A stretch of 64,000 bases of DNA from positions 127,068,183-127,132,182 of the forward strand of contig NC_089978.1 in NCBI RefSeq assembly GCF_036417845.1. Reading direction: 5' to 3'. The DNA is from Apteryx mantelli (lineage: Eukaryota; Chordata; Aves; Apterygiformes; Apterygidae). Positions within the stretch are counted from its first letter, which is position 1. Every line of letters starts with the position of its first letter. Below are positions 48,060 through 59,864 of this stretch, one piece after another. Under the pieces are notes generated by a model that ran no database searches, was not told the origin of the DNA, and saw only the letters and a program-made list of their open reading frames with translations. Made by a program: the position numbers and the translations under genes.

Positions 48060-49840
48060 GTGCCGTCTTTGTCATATCTTGCTGTTTTCAGCAACATTTT
48101 GCTCAAATTCTATTCTGAAATCTCTTTGCAGCTTTTGGTTCTGGTTTTGATAAAAGTTATGCATCATTGTGAAAACATATCCATAGTAATCTGTGTTTTC
48201 ACATGAACAGTATGACTAAGCCCACCCCAGCCTCCCTCATACATATTTTTTAATCACCATCTGTTAATGGCATGCTGTGATATATACTTGCATCTGATAA
48301 ATTGCTTTCACAGCAGGATAAGTTCATCTGTCCACCCGAGCCTAGGAAACTCCAGAAATGTGCTTTGTCCAATTACTTTGTTTGTTCCTTTATCCTTTTT
48401 ATAGAAAAATTAGTGGTTATGAGAACTAACAAAAGACCATTTCCTATAGGGATTTGAAGAGACAGATAAGGAAGACCCTTATGAAATGTGAGAGAAGTTG
48501 CTGTGCTTTGTGTTTTCTTCCTGCAGCTCTGTAGCTGGTGCTTTGCCATGGCCTAGGCCTATCATTTATGTTAACATCACAACATGCTTGCAGTGAACAG
48601 CTTTGCATTGATTAAAAGCTATCTGATCCACTTAGCTAACATCTGAGAAAAGCCTTTTATGGCCTTGTTTGTAGTTCTGCTGTATTATTCTTTAAGAAAG
48701 AGAATGTCATAAAATGGCTTTATTAAATATGACAAAAATGGATAATCTAATTTAGAATGTTGTATAAGATTTTAAAAGAAAAGGTTTTTTTACTAGTTAT
48801 ATTTTATTGTATATGGCTGCTTTAAGTAGTTTTAAATGTTGATGGAATGAGGGAAGTAAGAAAAAACAAATTTTCCCTGGTTTTCATTGTGGGGCACACA
48901 GGTTTAACACCCAGCATCATTGTTCTCAGAAGAAACAGTTTCATTTTTACTAATATAGATGCACAGTACAAAAGCTTGCTGTTTTATGACTGAGTGGTAC
49001 TAAAATTCTGTTTATTGTCAGTCTTTTCACATCTGAATCGTGTTATTTAATCCAGATTTTCTTTGAAACCACTGCCAGACATGCAGTATGGATGAATGCT
49101 TGGAGAAACCAAGTGGTGTTATGCACTTTGATGCTTTTAATTGTTTAGAATAATCATGAATTTCACACGCGGAGGAGAACGTCTATTTCCCTTCTCCATC
49201 TATTTAGATTTACATGTTGAATGAAGGGTACAGCTGATTAAAAAATAAAATAAAACAAACCTTCCATATGAAAACTACACATATTATCAGAAGGTTGCTA
49301 TAACTGAAGGATAATTATGGTAAATATAGTAGTCTTCTGCTCTGCTTGAGCTATGCATTTGGAAACAATATGTGTTGAGCTCTTTTCATGCAATACCTTT
49401 GTAATCAGTGAATGTATTTCTTCCTTTGTTTCGTGGGGGTCTTTCATGCAGAGACAAGTGAGAAGAAGAACATAAACAAGGATAACAAAGTGTCTGTACC
49501 CTTATTTTGCGGTTCATAATCCCATTTCCTTAGTTTTCATTGGCTTATTTGCTTAGTCTGAAAGATTAGAAACCAAATGAAAGGTGATCCTATAAAAATG
49601 TGAATAGGCTCAGGGGCTTCCTTTAAGAGACTCTTGAAAACCTGAATACCCCTAGCTTATATGGATGCTAAAGACAAAGTTGTGACTAGTATGTTTGCTG
49701 CTTTGTTTCCCTGAACAGTAACTAATCATATTGTCACCTTTTTGCACTTGTCTTAGCTAGCATCATACATAGCCATAATTAATTACTGACAGTAGTACTG
49801 GCCAGTGTATAGTACAAAGCAGGATTTGTTTTATCAATGT
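48060..49840. other. Gene-free intronic stretch
   Basis: AT-rich unique sequence. A plausible acceptor (ctttcatgcag, about 49441-49451) has no matching donor nearby. Confidence 0.5.
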
Positions 49841-49844
49841 ATTG

Positions 49845-50290
49845 TCAAACCCTTGCAGCCTGAGCCGCCGACTGTGTTAAAGCTTTTGTGGTTCCTGCTG
49901 CTTGCTGAGCCTTGACACGCAGAACGGACGTGCTGCGGGAGAAGCTGATGCCAGCTCTGCTGCTGCCCCTCCTCAGGGACCAGTAATTTGAACGGAAGGA
50001 GCAGTTTGCCGGGACATAGAGTGCCATTTGGTTTCTCTCAGTGCTCATCCAAATCTTACCCACCAGCCTGAGCAGAAGTGCAAAAAAAATTTGCTGAGGT
50101 CTTTTCAGGTGGAGAGACCGCCTTTTCCAGCAAATCAGCACGAAGGTATCTTGATTTGTTGTGCCCAAATCAAACACGAGGGCTCCTCGTTTCACCTGTG
50201 GAATGACAGACTCGTGTGCTTTGTTGAATCCTGGCCTGACAAAGCTTGTTTTTCCCTTCTGCATCTTTCCCTTTTGTGAAGAGTGCTTCC
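49845..50290. other. GC-richer patch with a 139-codon minus-strand open frame
   Basis: The segment has about ten CpGs, mostly at 49865-49950 and 50115-50210, and low stop density on both strands: a 139-codon minus frame (start at 50264) overlaps plus-strand frames of 61-83 codons. The minus peptide is basic with no domain I recognise. A decayed exon, an untranslated first exon or a regulatory element are all possible. Confidence 0.2.
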
Positions 50291-50299
50291 TTTTACTCC

Positions 50300-53200
50300 T
50301 TATTCTACTGAAGCCTGAAGAAGGGCTTTGGTACCTGCAAACTTGACTTTTAATTATAGGAAATAAATATAGTAAAAGATATTGCCTCTAGCTACAAATT
50401 GTGTCTTGCCTGCAGTTTGTGAAGTACTTCAGCAGCTTTCATGTGATTCTTCACGTATGAACTGCTGATTTATTCTTCTTGTTTCTAAACCTAGTCTTTA
50501 TCCAATATAAGTCAGGAAAATCAAAGAACTATACCCAAGAAGCAGGAGTTTCATTTCTGTTTGGAACATATGTGCCTAGTCATGATTCCAAAGGCTTTTT
50601 TTTCCCCTTAACTCAAGGCTAGAACATACCATATGTTGTAATACTTTCCATTTGCAGAGCCCACTGTCTGATGATTGCAAGCTGCTCTGTAAACATTTTT
50701 TGGTCTTGCAGTTTATTTCTCAGATTCTGGAGCCTGCTCTATTTTTTGGTGGGAATATGGCTAAGTCACTCAGTGTATCAGCTGTGTAGCATAGTGGTAA
50801 CCTGGAACTGTAAATTTTTGACTTTTGGGCTTTTCAGTTACATTTTTCTCTGTGTTATGCAGAATAGCATAGTGCAATGTACTTAGAAAATAACTAGAAA
50901 ATTTCTTTGGGCTGAGAGTAAAAGTCTGGAGAATAACTTAAGGGATAGTTTGTAATAATCAATTATTACTTCCTTATACATTTTTAAAACTATGATCACT
51001 GAGGATAAGAGATGTACTGGACTAGACTTGCATTTTTATGAACAGATTTCCTCTCAGACTTAAGACCAGACACAGATACTATATACTGCTTATGTGTAAA
51101 CTTAAGGTCAGAATATCTAAATTGTTAAGGTAAGATTTTTTTTTTTTTCTTTAATCCTGATGGATACAAGTGTCATATTTACACTGTTGTTGAGTGTAGT
51201 CAAATCCTGCATGCCGCAATGGTGATAGGCAGAGGGGATTTTAACTAACTGAACAACAGGTAATTTTGGTACTGGGCACATAATGAAGGCCTCATAGAAG
51301 ACCTTTACTCTCCCTAGTAAAAACCCTTATTTAATAATAATGATTTTTCTTCCTTTTCCCCTCTTTATTTCTGGCAATTTAGGTGGACCATTATTTTTGA
51401 TGCTATTTCAGTCCCTATATTTGTGGAGAGAAGAAAATTGTCCTTGTCAAATGTATCTCAAAATATTTTCCCTTCCAATAATACTTTTGGATATATTCAT
51501 GATATATTAAATAACTTGAGATTTTCAGGTTGTTCAATCATGTAATTACAATTTTCTCACTTTTCTTTTTGTGGGTAGTTTATCTCCTTAAACAGAGTTC
51601 TAGCATGTTGAGACTGTTTATGAAAATGAGTTAGCTTCTGAACTCGTTTCATTTATTTCTTGCATAAGAGTAAAGAACAATATTCAGACAGCAGTTGTTA
51701 AGAAATTTAGGGGTTTTTAAACCTTAGGCATTTGAAGCTGATTTCTAAAAATGTCTAAAACTTACTCTTAGAATGTGTATGACAGGTGTGTTTTATTGAG
51801 TGGTGAGCATACATTGCCATCTCTCATTAGTGTTCTGTGGGATTTGAAAGCTATTTATATTTAAGGCTGAGATAGAGTTTGGCAACTTGTCCCTTCCTTA
51901 TTGTTTTTCTGTCTTGATAACATTAGTATTTTGGCAGAAACATGCTCCTCTTTCCTGTGCTGCCCAAACCCTTCTCCTTTTCAGTGTCAGACCGTCCTCT
52001 GGCCCAGCTACTCTTCTGCTTTTCTGGCCATGTCCCCGTTCAGGATCCCAGGTTACATGTTCTCCTTTCCTTCCCCAGATATGAATATCCTTCCTCCCCC
52101 ACCAGCCTGTGAACATCTGTTTTAAGTGGTTTTCAAATAGAGGATGTGGAGGAGGGTTGATGAGGATGAAGATAAAGTTGACATAAATTTGTTTTCCAGA
52201 AAATGGAGTGCTTTCTGACTAGAGTGCTCAAAGGAAGATGAAGGTTTCTCCCTCCTGTTTCAGAAAGGGCTGTTTTGGTGGAATTCCCCACCAATCCACA
52301 GCAGTAAGTTGAGGACCGCAGGACAGGTCTACTTCTCCCTGCAACATCAGTGGTGGTGGTGTGGTGGTTTCTTGGCTGAGCTCAGTCCGAATATGTAAGA
52401 CTTTTGCCTCACTGAGGTTTTTCTAGTTTTCCCTTGCACTTCTTCACATATACATCTTTTTTGTTATCCTTTTAGTTGCACTGAGACAAAGGATGCAGCC
52501 AGAGTTGACTTCAGACTGTCTGTCTCCCCAGTCTGCAGAAGGAGTTGAAAGAGGCAGATTCATGAGCCCTCAGACATGCGTTGGGTGGGATTAGTTTCCT
52601 AATACCCAAAGCTATGACAGAACTCTCTAGTATTAAACAACATTTGCAAGTGTCCCATGGAAATGGCAAGACTTCATTTGTAACAGTTGAGCTTATGTTC
52701 TCCTACCTTACCCGAATACCTTGTGTCTGCCCTCCCACCCTCCTGGCATTTCTGTCAGACGGAGACAGTGTTATTGCCTGATTTTACAGATGTGACATTA
52801 TTAAGTTGAAGGAGGCTTGCCTGGAGTCCTTCAGGAGGACAGTAGGAGTTTCTGTGAGCATACAATATCCCAGGTTTCTTCTAGGAGCTCTTGCAAGTGA
52901 AAATGATGTGAAATGTCATGTGAAATAACAAAGTTGTTATTTTAGGTCATCTTCACTATGATTTGCTTTTTCTTTTTTAAATACAATATTTTGTGGAACT
53001 TTGGGGCTTGAGGAGACTGGTGAAACAGTGAACATCGTGCTCAACCTTCAGTCTAGTTAGCATGAGTAACAAGGTTAGAAGAGTGATAAGGTGAAGAGAA
53101 CGACCCAGACTTCCTCTAGAACAGCACAAATCCACCTCGGTCCCTTGATTCATATTTTAAAGTTTCTGGTATCATGTTTTCACAGGTTGTTACCCAAGTT

Positions 53201-54580
53201 GATTCAGATACACTTGTGCAAAACGTAATCGTATCACTGATTTCTATGTACATACAGAGGTTGAATATTTTAGTGTTTGCACTGATAGCAGGATATTCCC
53301 CCAGACATGCAACATAATTTAAGAGGTAGATGGAAGTATTTAAGATGTTGCCTCACGCACAATCAATTGTAAAGTACTGCTACTATTTGAAAATGAGGTT
53401 GTTCTGATACTTGCTGAATTTTATGTTAGTGAGAGGAGATTAGGGAGAATATTTCCTGCTTCATTTGCATAATCTTTTACTAAGTTTAGCATATTATATT
53501 TATTGAGTTTTTTAGTTTAAAATAGAGATGTGGCACTGGGCAGGCTTATAAAATGATATATTAAGATTTATCCCAGGAGTAAACTGTCTATGATTCCAGT
53601 TAATAACACTGGTATTCAGTAAGGAGGAGCACAGATGTGATAGTGGTTTGGGAGGCAGCTGAGGTAACATCTAGGAACATCTGGTGGAAGTTTCTCTAGC
53701 AGTTCAAGTAACTACACAGATGCTAAGTGATTTTTTTTTTATTTCATATTCTGCCTAACCTCAGTTATGGATATTTGCACGTTTATTACTAGAATGTCCT
53801 GTCCCCCTGCAGTGTATGGCTTTCATTTGAATTAGTGAGCATTTGCCTATGGAGATGAAAAGAATCATTTGGAAGAATTTGGAAATGCTTTATGTTAAAA
53901 GGAAATTCAGTATATGCATCAGTCAGTGTAATAAAAAAGCTCTTGGACATTTCTCTCATGCGTCCAGTCATAATTGTATGTAAGGGAGTCTGTACTACCT
54001 AGTATTAAATTTTTTCTATTTTACCCTAGGTCACAGGCATTTTCTTTCTACTCTACAGCCATCTCTGAGACGTTAATGTATACAGAAACAGATTTAGCTT
54101 GGTTGTCACCTTTTCTCATAGATTTTGAACTGAAGGAATGGGTGTTTTGGGTGTTTTTTTTTTGTTTAGACCTACATGAGAATTTTGAAGATTATTTGTA
54201 CATAAGAGTGGGTGTTGCCACCTATTAGTTTGGTTGCTGAGATTGGAAAGGTTAAAATGAACAAATTAATTGACAGTTTCCTGGTTGTTTTTGTTCTTTA
54301 ACCAAAATGCTGTCTTTGTGGGGGAACTCCTTTAAGTTTATAACAAGACCTGGAAATGTGATTTTATGCATTGATTTTTTTTTTTTATTATTTTTTAGTA
54401 GCGTCTTATCACAAATGTTTTTGAAACCTTATCAGTCAAGTGTCTCACCTGTATGAGTCATGGTACCTCACTTCACCATAGCAACAGACTGAGGGCAAAC
54501 ATTCTGACACATCTTGGAACAGTTACTAAGCACTCTGGGCTGCCAGCAGCCCAAGCACAGATCCTAGCACCTGTGGTCAA
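50300..54580. other. Gene-free intronic stretch
   Basis: Unique AT-rich sequence with T-runs at 51136-51148, 53731-53740 and 54375-54386. No recognisable exon. A good acceptor near 52474 (gttatccttttag) has only a weak donor after it. Confidence 0.5.
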
Positions 54581-54607
54581 CTCTATTTTACTGTTTTTTT
54601 CCATCAG

Positions 54608-54632
54608 ATTGCTACATTGATGGTGAAGGGCG
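54608..54632 (+). other. Candidate 25-nt plus-strand microexon
   Basis: A strong acceptor (tactgtttttttccatcag, AG at 54606-54607) is followed after 25 bases by a consensus donor, GGGCG|gtgagt (GT at 54633-54634). The short exon would read DCYIDGEG(R) in one frame if the upstream exon supplied a G. I cannot match it to CMSS1 or FILIP1L. Paired strong sites this close suggest a cassette or poison microexon, but chance pairs are expected in 64 kb. Confidence 0.25.
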
Positions 54633-54639
54633 GTGAGTC

Positions 54640-56800
54640 TATTCAAAGCTTCTAACTTGTTGTGTTCTTCATGGCTTAAATTGGCAATGTAAGCTGCTCA
54701 GTATCTAACTGAAATCTGTGAAGAGAGTGCTGTGGGATCAGTGGAGCTCATTGCCACGTGTTCCTTCTCCTTTGGTTGGCCTGAATGAAAACTGGTTGGT
54801 GCAAGCAAAACGTGGGTGGGACAGCATGGGATGCCCCTTGGCATGACCATGAAGAATTACCAGAGACCGTAGTGGTATTCTCACTTGAGACATCTTGTTT
54901 AAAAATTTTCCAAGAATGCATAACTTGCAGTTCTTGTTGTTGTGTCCCTTGGCTATCCCACTTAACACTTGGAAGATAGGCATGAATGTCGATTCATTTT
55001 AAATAGGCTCAGCCTTCATGAGTCATGGTTTTGTTGCTTCTTAGATTTAGCTTACTACAGTTTCTCCTTGGCTGCTTGTGATCACTGGTCAGAGTCTCCA
55101 GCGGGTGCAAGATGCATCTGCCTTTTTCTGAACACCATGTTTTTTTGTTTTTGTTTTTTACTAGCTGAATGCAGACTGAATTGAGGAATTACTGCTCTAA
55201 TTATTAAGTGACATACTATCACATCTTATATAACCAGGGTAGTGCTTGGTTTTGATTCTATCTATAAAGATCCAGCTAAACCTTCTTGTGACATTAAGGC
55301 AATGCAAAATTAAGGCAATGCAAGCACTGTGTCATATGTTCTCAACTTAGCATATCTGAGAAATTTTGGCTACTATGTACTTTCTGTATTGCCCCCCTAT
55401 GGAGAAAGAATGGAAACTAAAAAAATAATTCATCTTGCTGACTACAAATTGAAAAATGTTATGCTACCCTAATGCAATAATCCCATCTTGCGGAATAATG
55501 ATTTGATGCTTTTGGTTTCTTTCTACTCTCTTCTGGTTTACTTTTTTGTTTTCTGACTGCTAATTGTAATGTCTTTTTGAAACTGTAATATGGGGAGATG
55601 CTAATTAGAAAAACAGACTGAACTTTGTTTTATATAAAGCTTAACTTGCAAACGACTTTGGCCAAATGACCAACTACTGGAGGGGAAAGAGGGAAGCAAC
55701 ACCCCCTCCCCCCCAAATATATTCTTAATTGTAATAAATGAGTTGCTATATTATTATGAACATAACCTAATTGCCATACAGCTAAATATTTACTTGATAG
55801 TTTATTTAATAAAGCTTTGTTTCTTTTTAAACTACACATTTCTTCTTTGCATCCTTTCTTCAACTGCCTGGTCTTCTTAAACTCATAATCTCGGTATCTG
55901 TGATGTTAAAGAAACCAGAGTGTGAGGTCAAAATTTCCATTACATAGCTAGAGAGGAATCTCAAGGAACAATGCCAAAATCGCTTAAAAAATAAATTTGC
56001 AGGAAAGGTGACTCATCAATCAACAATTGCAGTTCTAGAAAATAGAATTAGTTGTATATGTTCTGAGTACAGAGAGAGACAAAATGCACCCGGTATGACA
56101 GACGGGGGTGAAATAGGGTGAAACTTTTTCTTGTTTCTACGGATTTTTACCTTGGCCTCTGCTTCTTTTTTACCCTAAAAGGAGGAGCCTAAGTTGCACA
56201 CAACTTAATGTTGCAGGAGTCGTACCTTATGAGAACTACAACTCCCTAGCAAAAAGAAAAAGGGTTGCTGGCTCATTGTGGCTTGCAGTAATCAGCCAAG
56301 TAGCTGCAAGACAAGGGGAATGGTCCCCTTCTGCACTTACAGCCACTGCGTTGCCCATTTTTTGTCTTTAATGTCTCTTTTAACTATAAGAAATTAAAAA
56401 TGAGGCCACCTAAGAGAGCACAATATGGCACTGTATGCTACATGGAGATGATAGACTTCTGCTTTAGTGTTCAGTAACATGGGTATGACAAAGACATGGT
56501 AAAGGGCAGTTTCCTTCCTTCTAAAATACTGAATGAACAGCCACCCAGGCATGAAAGTCCTTCTCAGGGTGAAATCTCTTGAGCTACGGCACAGTCTCCA
56601 GGGAGACTGGAGCAGACCTGCTGCTTGTGCCATTTCATGCTGTGCCTGGCTTTTAGCTGGGAAGGCAATCTGCTGCTGCTTGTCTTTTCTCCCCTTTGAG
56701 CTGCACCATCTTTTTGCTTAAGCTTACGTGTGAAGAAAGTAGTGGGTGCTGGCATCTGAAGGAGAGGATGCAGGAGGCGAATCTGCCGCATCCTCTGTTC
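54640..56800. other. Gene-free intronic stretch
   Basis: AT-rich unique sequence. It holds a 15-bp tandem duplication at 55293-55323 and a short C-run near 55705-55713. Confidence 0.55.
55293..55323. repeat. Two-copy 15-bp tandem duplication
   Basis: ATTAAGGCAATGCAA occurs twice, separated by one A. A simple slippage duplication. Confidence 0.85.
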
Positions 56801-57720
56801 TCTTTGCAACTCAGCTCACTTTCTCATCTGAACAGGGGGAAGGGGAGGGGAGGAAACGGTGTAACGAGCCGCTGCACCCCAGATGGCAGACCGGATAATC
56901 CATAAACACGGCCATCCCTTCCTGTCACTAGCCTGAAGGCTCTCTTACTCATTAGACACTTCAGCAGAATAGCTAACAACTAAAGGTGTGACTTCTGACT
57001 GCAGCACTCTGGCCTCAGAGTGGATTTAGCCGAGATTGCAATTATTTGTAAATAGGAAGCATGCTCTTGTAGTCTCCAAACTTTATGCTATTGTTATGTA
57101 TTTCCTTTTACTGTCCCATTCTTTCCTGGAATAATAGTGCGCAAACAATGGGACACGAGCAATGTCGCAGTACATGCTTTTTGAAAGGAGATGTGGACTG
57201 CAAACAAGCTCTGTCTGCCTTGTGTATTGTATTTACTTTTTTTTTTTTTTAACTGTATTTAGGCTTGATCCTTCAACATATTCTTCTTCTGACAACGTTA
57301 CAGCACTTTTTTTAAATCCTGCTTCACTTACTGCAGCAGTTCATGTTTACAAGTACGTGTGGCTCTGCCCATTACTGCTAGAGCCTAGGCCTAGCAGGGG
57401 CAGGGGGAGATTCTCTCCGTCTGTACTGACAGTGAGTGGATTTTCCTTTCACCTGTGTTAGAGGCAAAGGGTTTGATCTCTCAAATTCAATATCTTTGGA
57501 AATACTTCTGAGAAGCTGCTGAGAATGTCCTGGGTAGAGGACCTGTCTTCAAACTGTTCCCTGGTTCCTGCTATTCCCGTCGGACACGTTTACAACATGA
57601 GGCTGCGGGATTGAGTGAGGGGAGGTCTCTGCTGTGTGCCAATTCCAGAGCCTGCCCCTTCCGTAGGGAAGGGTTCAGCGCGTGGCGGGAGAGAGCTCAC
57701 TTTAGGTTAGTATACATGGG
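56800..57720. promoter_or_regulatory. Weak CpG-enriched zone
   Basis: Two CpG clusters, 56855-56910 (including a gggaaggggaggggagg purine tract just before it) and 57575-57690 (cccgtcggacacg, tcagcgcgtggcggg), flank ordinary AT-rich sequence with a T14 run at 57237-57250. Upstream promoter or enhancer elements for FILIP1L would be expected to the right of its start-codon exon, so this is a candidate, but nothing fixes a transcription start. Confidence 0.22.
57237..57250. repeat. Poly(T) run (14)
   Basis: Fourteen Ts that continue into aactgtatttag, an acceptor-like context on the plus strand. The 90-base frame after it ends at a donor-like acaa|gtacgt near 57351. Confidence 0.8.
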
Positions 57721-58527
57721 GGCAACAGTGATGTGATTGAACAGTTCTCTGGAAGGCTAAACTAGAGTCTTGAAGAAAGCAACATATTCCTTCATCCTCT
57801 TCCCTTTCGCTCCAGTTTTACCCCTACCCAGCTTGGATTTCTTTTTTTCATGCAAGTGCTGGTGCAGAGAACTGTGTCATGGGTGACGAATTTGAGCGAT
57901 GGCCACAATATTCTCCAGCCGATCTCTAGCCTTAGCCTTGCCTCTAGGGTTGCAATAAAATATGACCAAAACTATTTCCCCAACTCTTCCTCAAGAAGTA
58001 TTCTCTTTTATCCTTAAAGGATAAGGAGATAAGGATAGGTTTGGAGAACCTAGCAACTATCTGCCTGTTTTATTTTCCTTAAGATGCTGTGATACCATGG
58101 CAATGAGTTATTAATAAAACTCCAGGCAGAAGGAGGGAGCTTCTAACTAACAGAATAACCATATATGAGCAAATGTCATGATTTGGTCTGTAGGGTGAAG
58201 AGTAGTTGAGCATTTAGCATAAAAATACAACTTAATCTGCAAATAAATCAGAGCAGACTTTTTGCTTAAATGTTGAAATACTACCAATGTTTATAGAAGA
58301 GCAAATAATTATAAAGCACTGTGTGCATTATTTTAAATGTATGAACGTACTGAATTATGTCTGAGGGTTGGGGTCTTTTTCTGGTTTGTTGCATTTCTGA
58401 GCATATTATGAGCTATTATAAGTGCAGTAAGAGTTTCCCATGCAGCATTATGCTTATTTCAGTGGCACTGACTCAGAATTCTGTAAGTCTTTATCCTAAT
58501 ATGCTGTCACCTTTGTAAGCATGACCT

Positions 58528-58540
58528 CCCCCCCCCCCCC
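58528..58540. repeat. Poly(C) run (13)
   Basis: Thirteen consecutive Cs preceded by ccT. Long C/G homopolymers are uncommon in this window; the others are at 25173 and 25642. Confidence 0.85.
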
Positions 58541-59349
58541 TTCTATTATGGAGCTTGAATTAAAAAAATCTGCGAAACATAGCTTTGGGGAATTATTAAT
58601 TTGTAAACCCTCCACTATTCATCCATACAAATAGAAATGTCTGTATAATAAACATAGAAGAGGCGTAGTCAGCTTGTAGTAAAAGCAGTGAGGCACTGTT
58701 TGTTTGGGTTTTTTAAGTGTCCATAGCATTAATTGCATAACACAAGCATCAGAGGTGGGTTGCAAGTGGTATAATGTTGTTATGCTGCCCTGTCCTTGTA
58801 ATGCATACTGACTGTAGTCTAATTTTAGTGTGCTGGGCTCATCAGCAGGCAGTTTATAATGTGCTCAAGCTACTGTTAAAGGTTTGGAGTGATGTCTTAA
58901 GTGGCAACATTACAAAAGTTCTTGAAGTTCTGACTTACGAGCCCCTTCGATGCCAGTGAAAAAAAGCAGATATTTCCACATCGTGTTGAGAGCTGGCCAG
59001 GTAATTTCTTTTTAATATTGGACTTACTAATTTCATATTAAATTCTTACTTACTGAAAAATAGGCCCTTAAAAATCTACAAATCCATTGACTTCAGAGAT
59101 GATTTGTTTCCCATTTTGTGGCTTTGACCAGATGTTAAACTGCGGTAATGAGACTCGGGAGGAAGATGGTTAAGACAGATCACGGCGTGTGTTTGTGATG
59201 TTGGTAACACCCAATTACTTAGCTAATGCCATGTCCCAGTACGCTCTGGGCTTATTGTAAAACACCAGCAGGGATTGTCAGTGGCTAGTATTTCCTTTGA
59301 ATAAGGTAAAGCCCTGGTTAGGAGTCTGTAGCTAATGTGTCCAGGGTAC

Positions 59350-59450
59350 TTCCAGGCACTTAACCCAATTAGACTGGGGACAGCAGCTAGGTGCTATTGG
59401 GCTTCTCAGTCCCATTGAATTCCATGGGATGTAGGCATGTAAACCTTGTA
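59350..59450. repeat. Possible ancient amniote repeat fragment
   Basis: The segment contains aggcacttaa and tcagtcccattgaattcc followed by atgggat, resembling palindromic 'cccattgaagtcaatggga' cores of old interspersed repeats in reptile and bird genomes. Family not identified; resemblance from memory only. Confidence 0.3.
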
Positions 59451-59845
59451 CGAAATTCTGAAAATGTTATACATTACACATACCTTTATTCTTTCCCCTT
59501 TATTATCCTTTATGATAATCTATGTCCTTTAAATGGAATCCAGTTTATGCCCTAATCTGAAAATTGCCTCAAAAATAATATTTAATGACGAAAGAGATTA
59601 AAGTAGTGCGTGCAAAAATTTACATAACCTCCTACGTGAGGTATTTATAGAATATCAGTGAAGTGTTGAGAATTGCTGTGACACTTTATTCCGTATGGGT
59701 ATGTAAGTGATTTTGTAAAGCATTCCAGCAGAGTGAAGCAACCAACAATCTTTCTGCTGGGTGCATGAGGTACTGAATTTTTTTTTTCCTGCCAAGATTG
59801 CTTCTTCTGAATGGAAATTCTTTTATTTCTTTACTGTCTTTTTTT

Positions 59846-59864
59846 CACAAACAAACAAACAAAG
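59846..59864. repeat. (ACAA)n microsatellite
   Basis: About four and a half CAAA/ACAA units after a T-run. Confidence 0.85.

Noticed and set aside
49441..49490. Exon after the ctttcatgcag acceptor (peptide with EKKNINKDNK)
   Set aside because: No usable donor follows and the frame stops shortly after; no similarity to CMSS1's Lys-rich region.
49845..50264. 139-codon minus-strand frame as a FILIP1L exon
   Set aside because: The peptide does not resemble FILIP1L or FILIP1, and it lies upstream of an ATG exon that already has an in-frame stop before its start.
57262..57351. Exon after the T14 run ending at acaa|gtacgt
   Set aside because: The acceptor is acceptable but the donor is mediocre and the peptide is unrecognised; the start resembles old repeat sequence ('cttgatcct').
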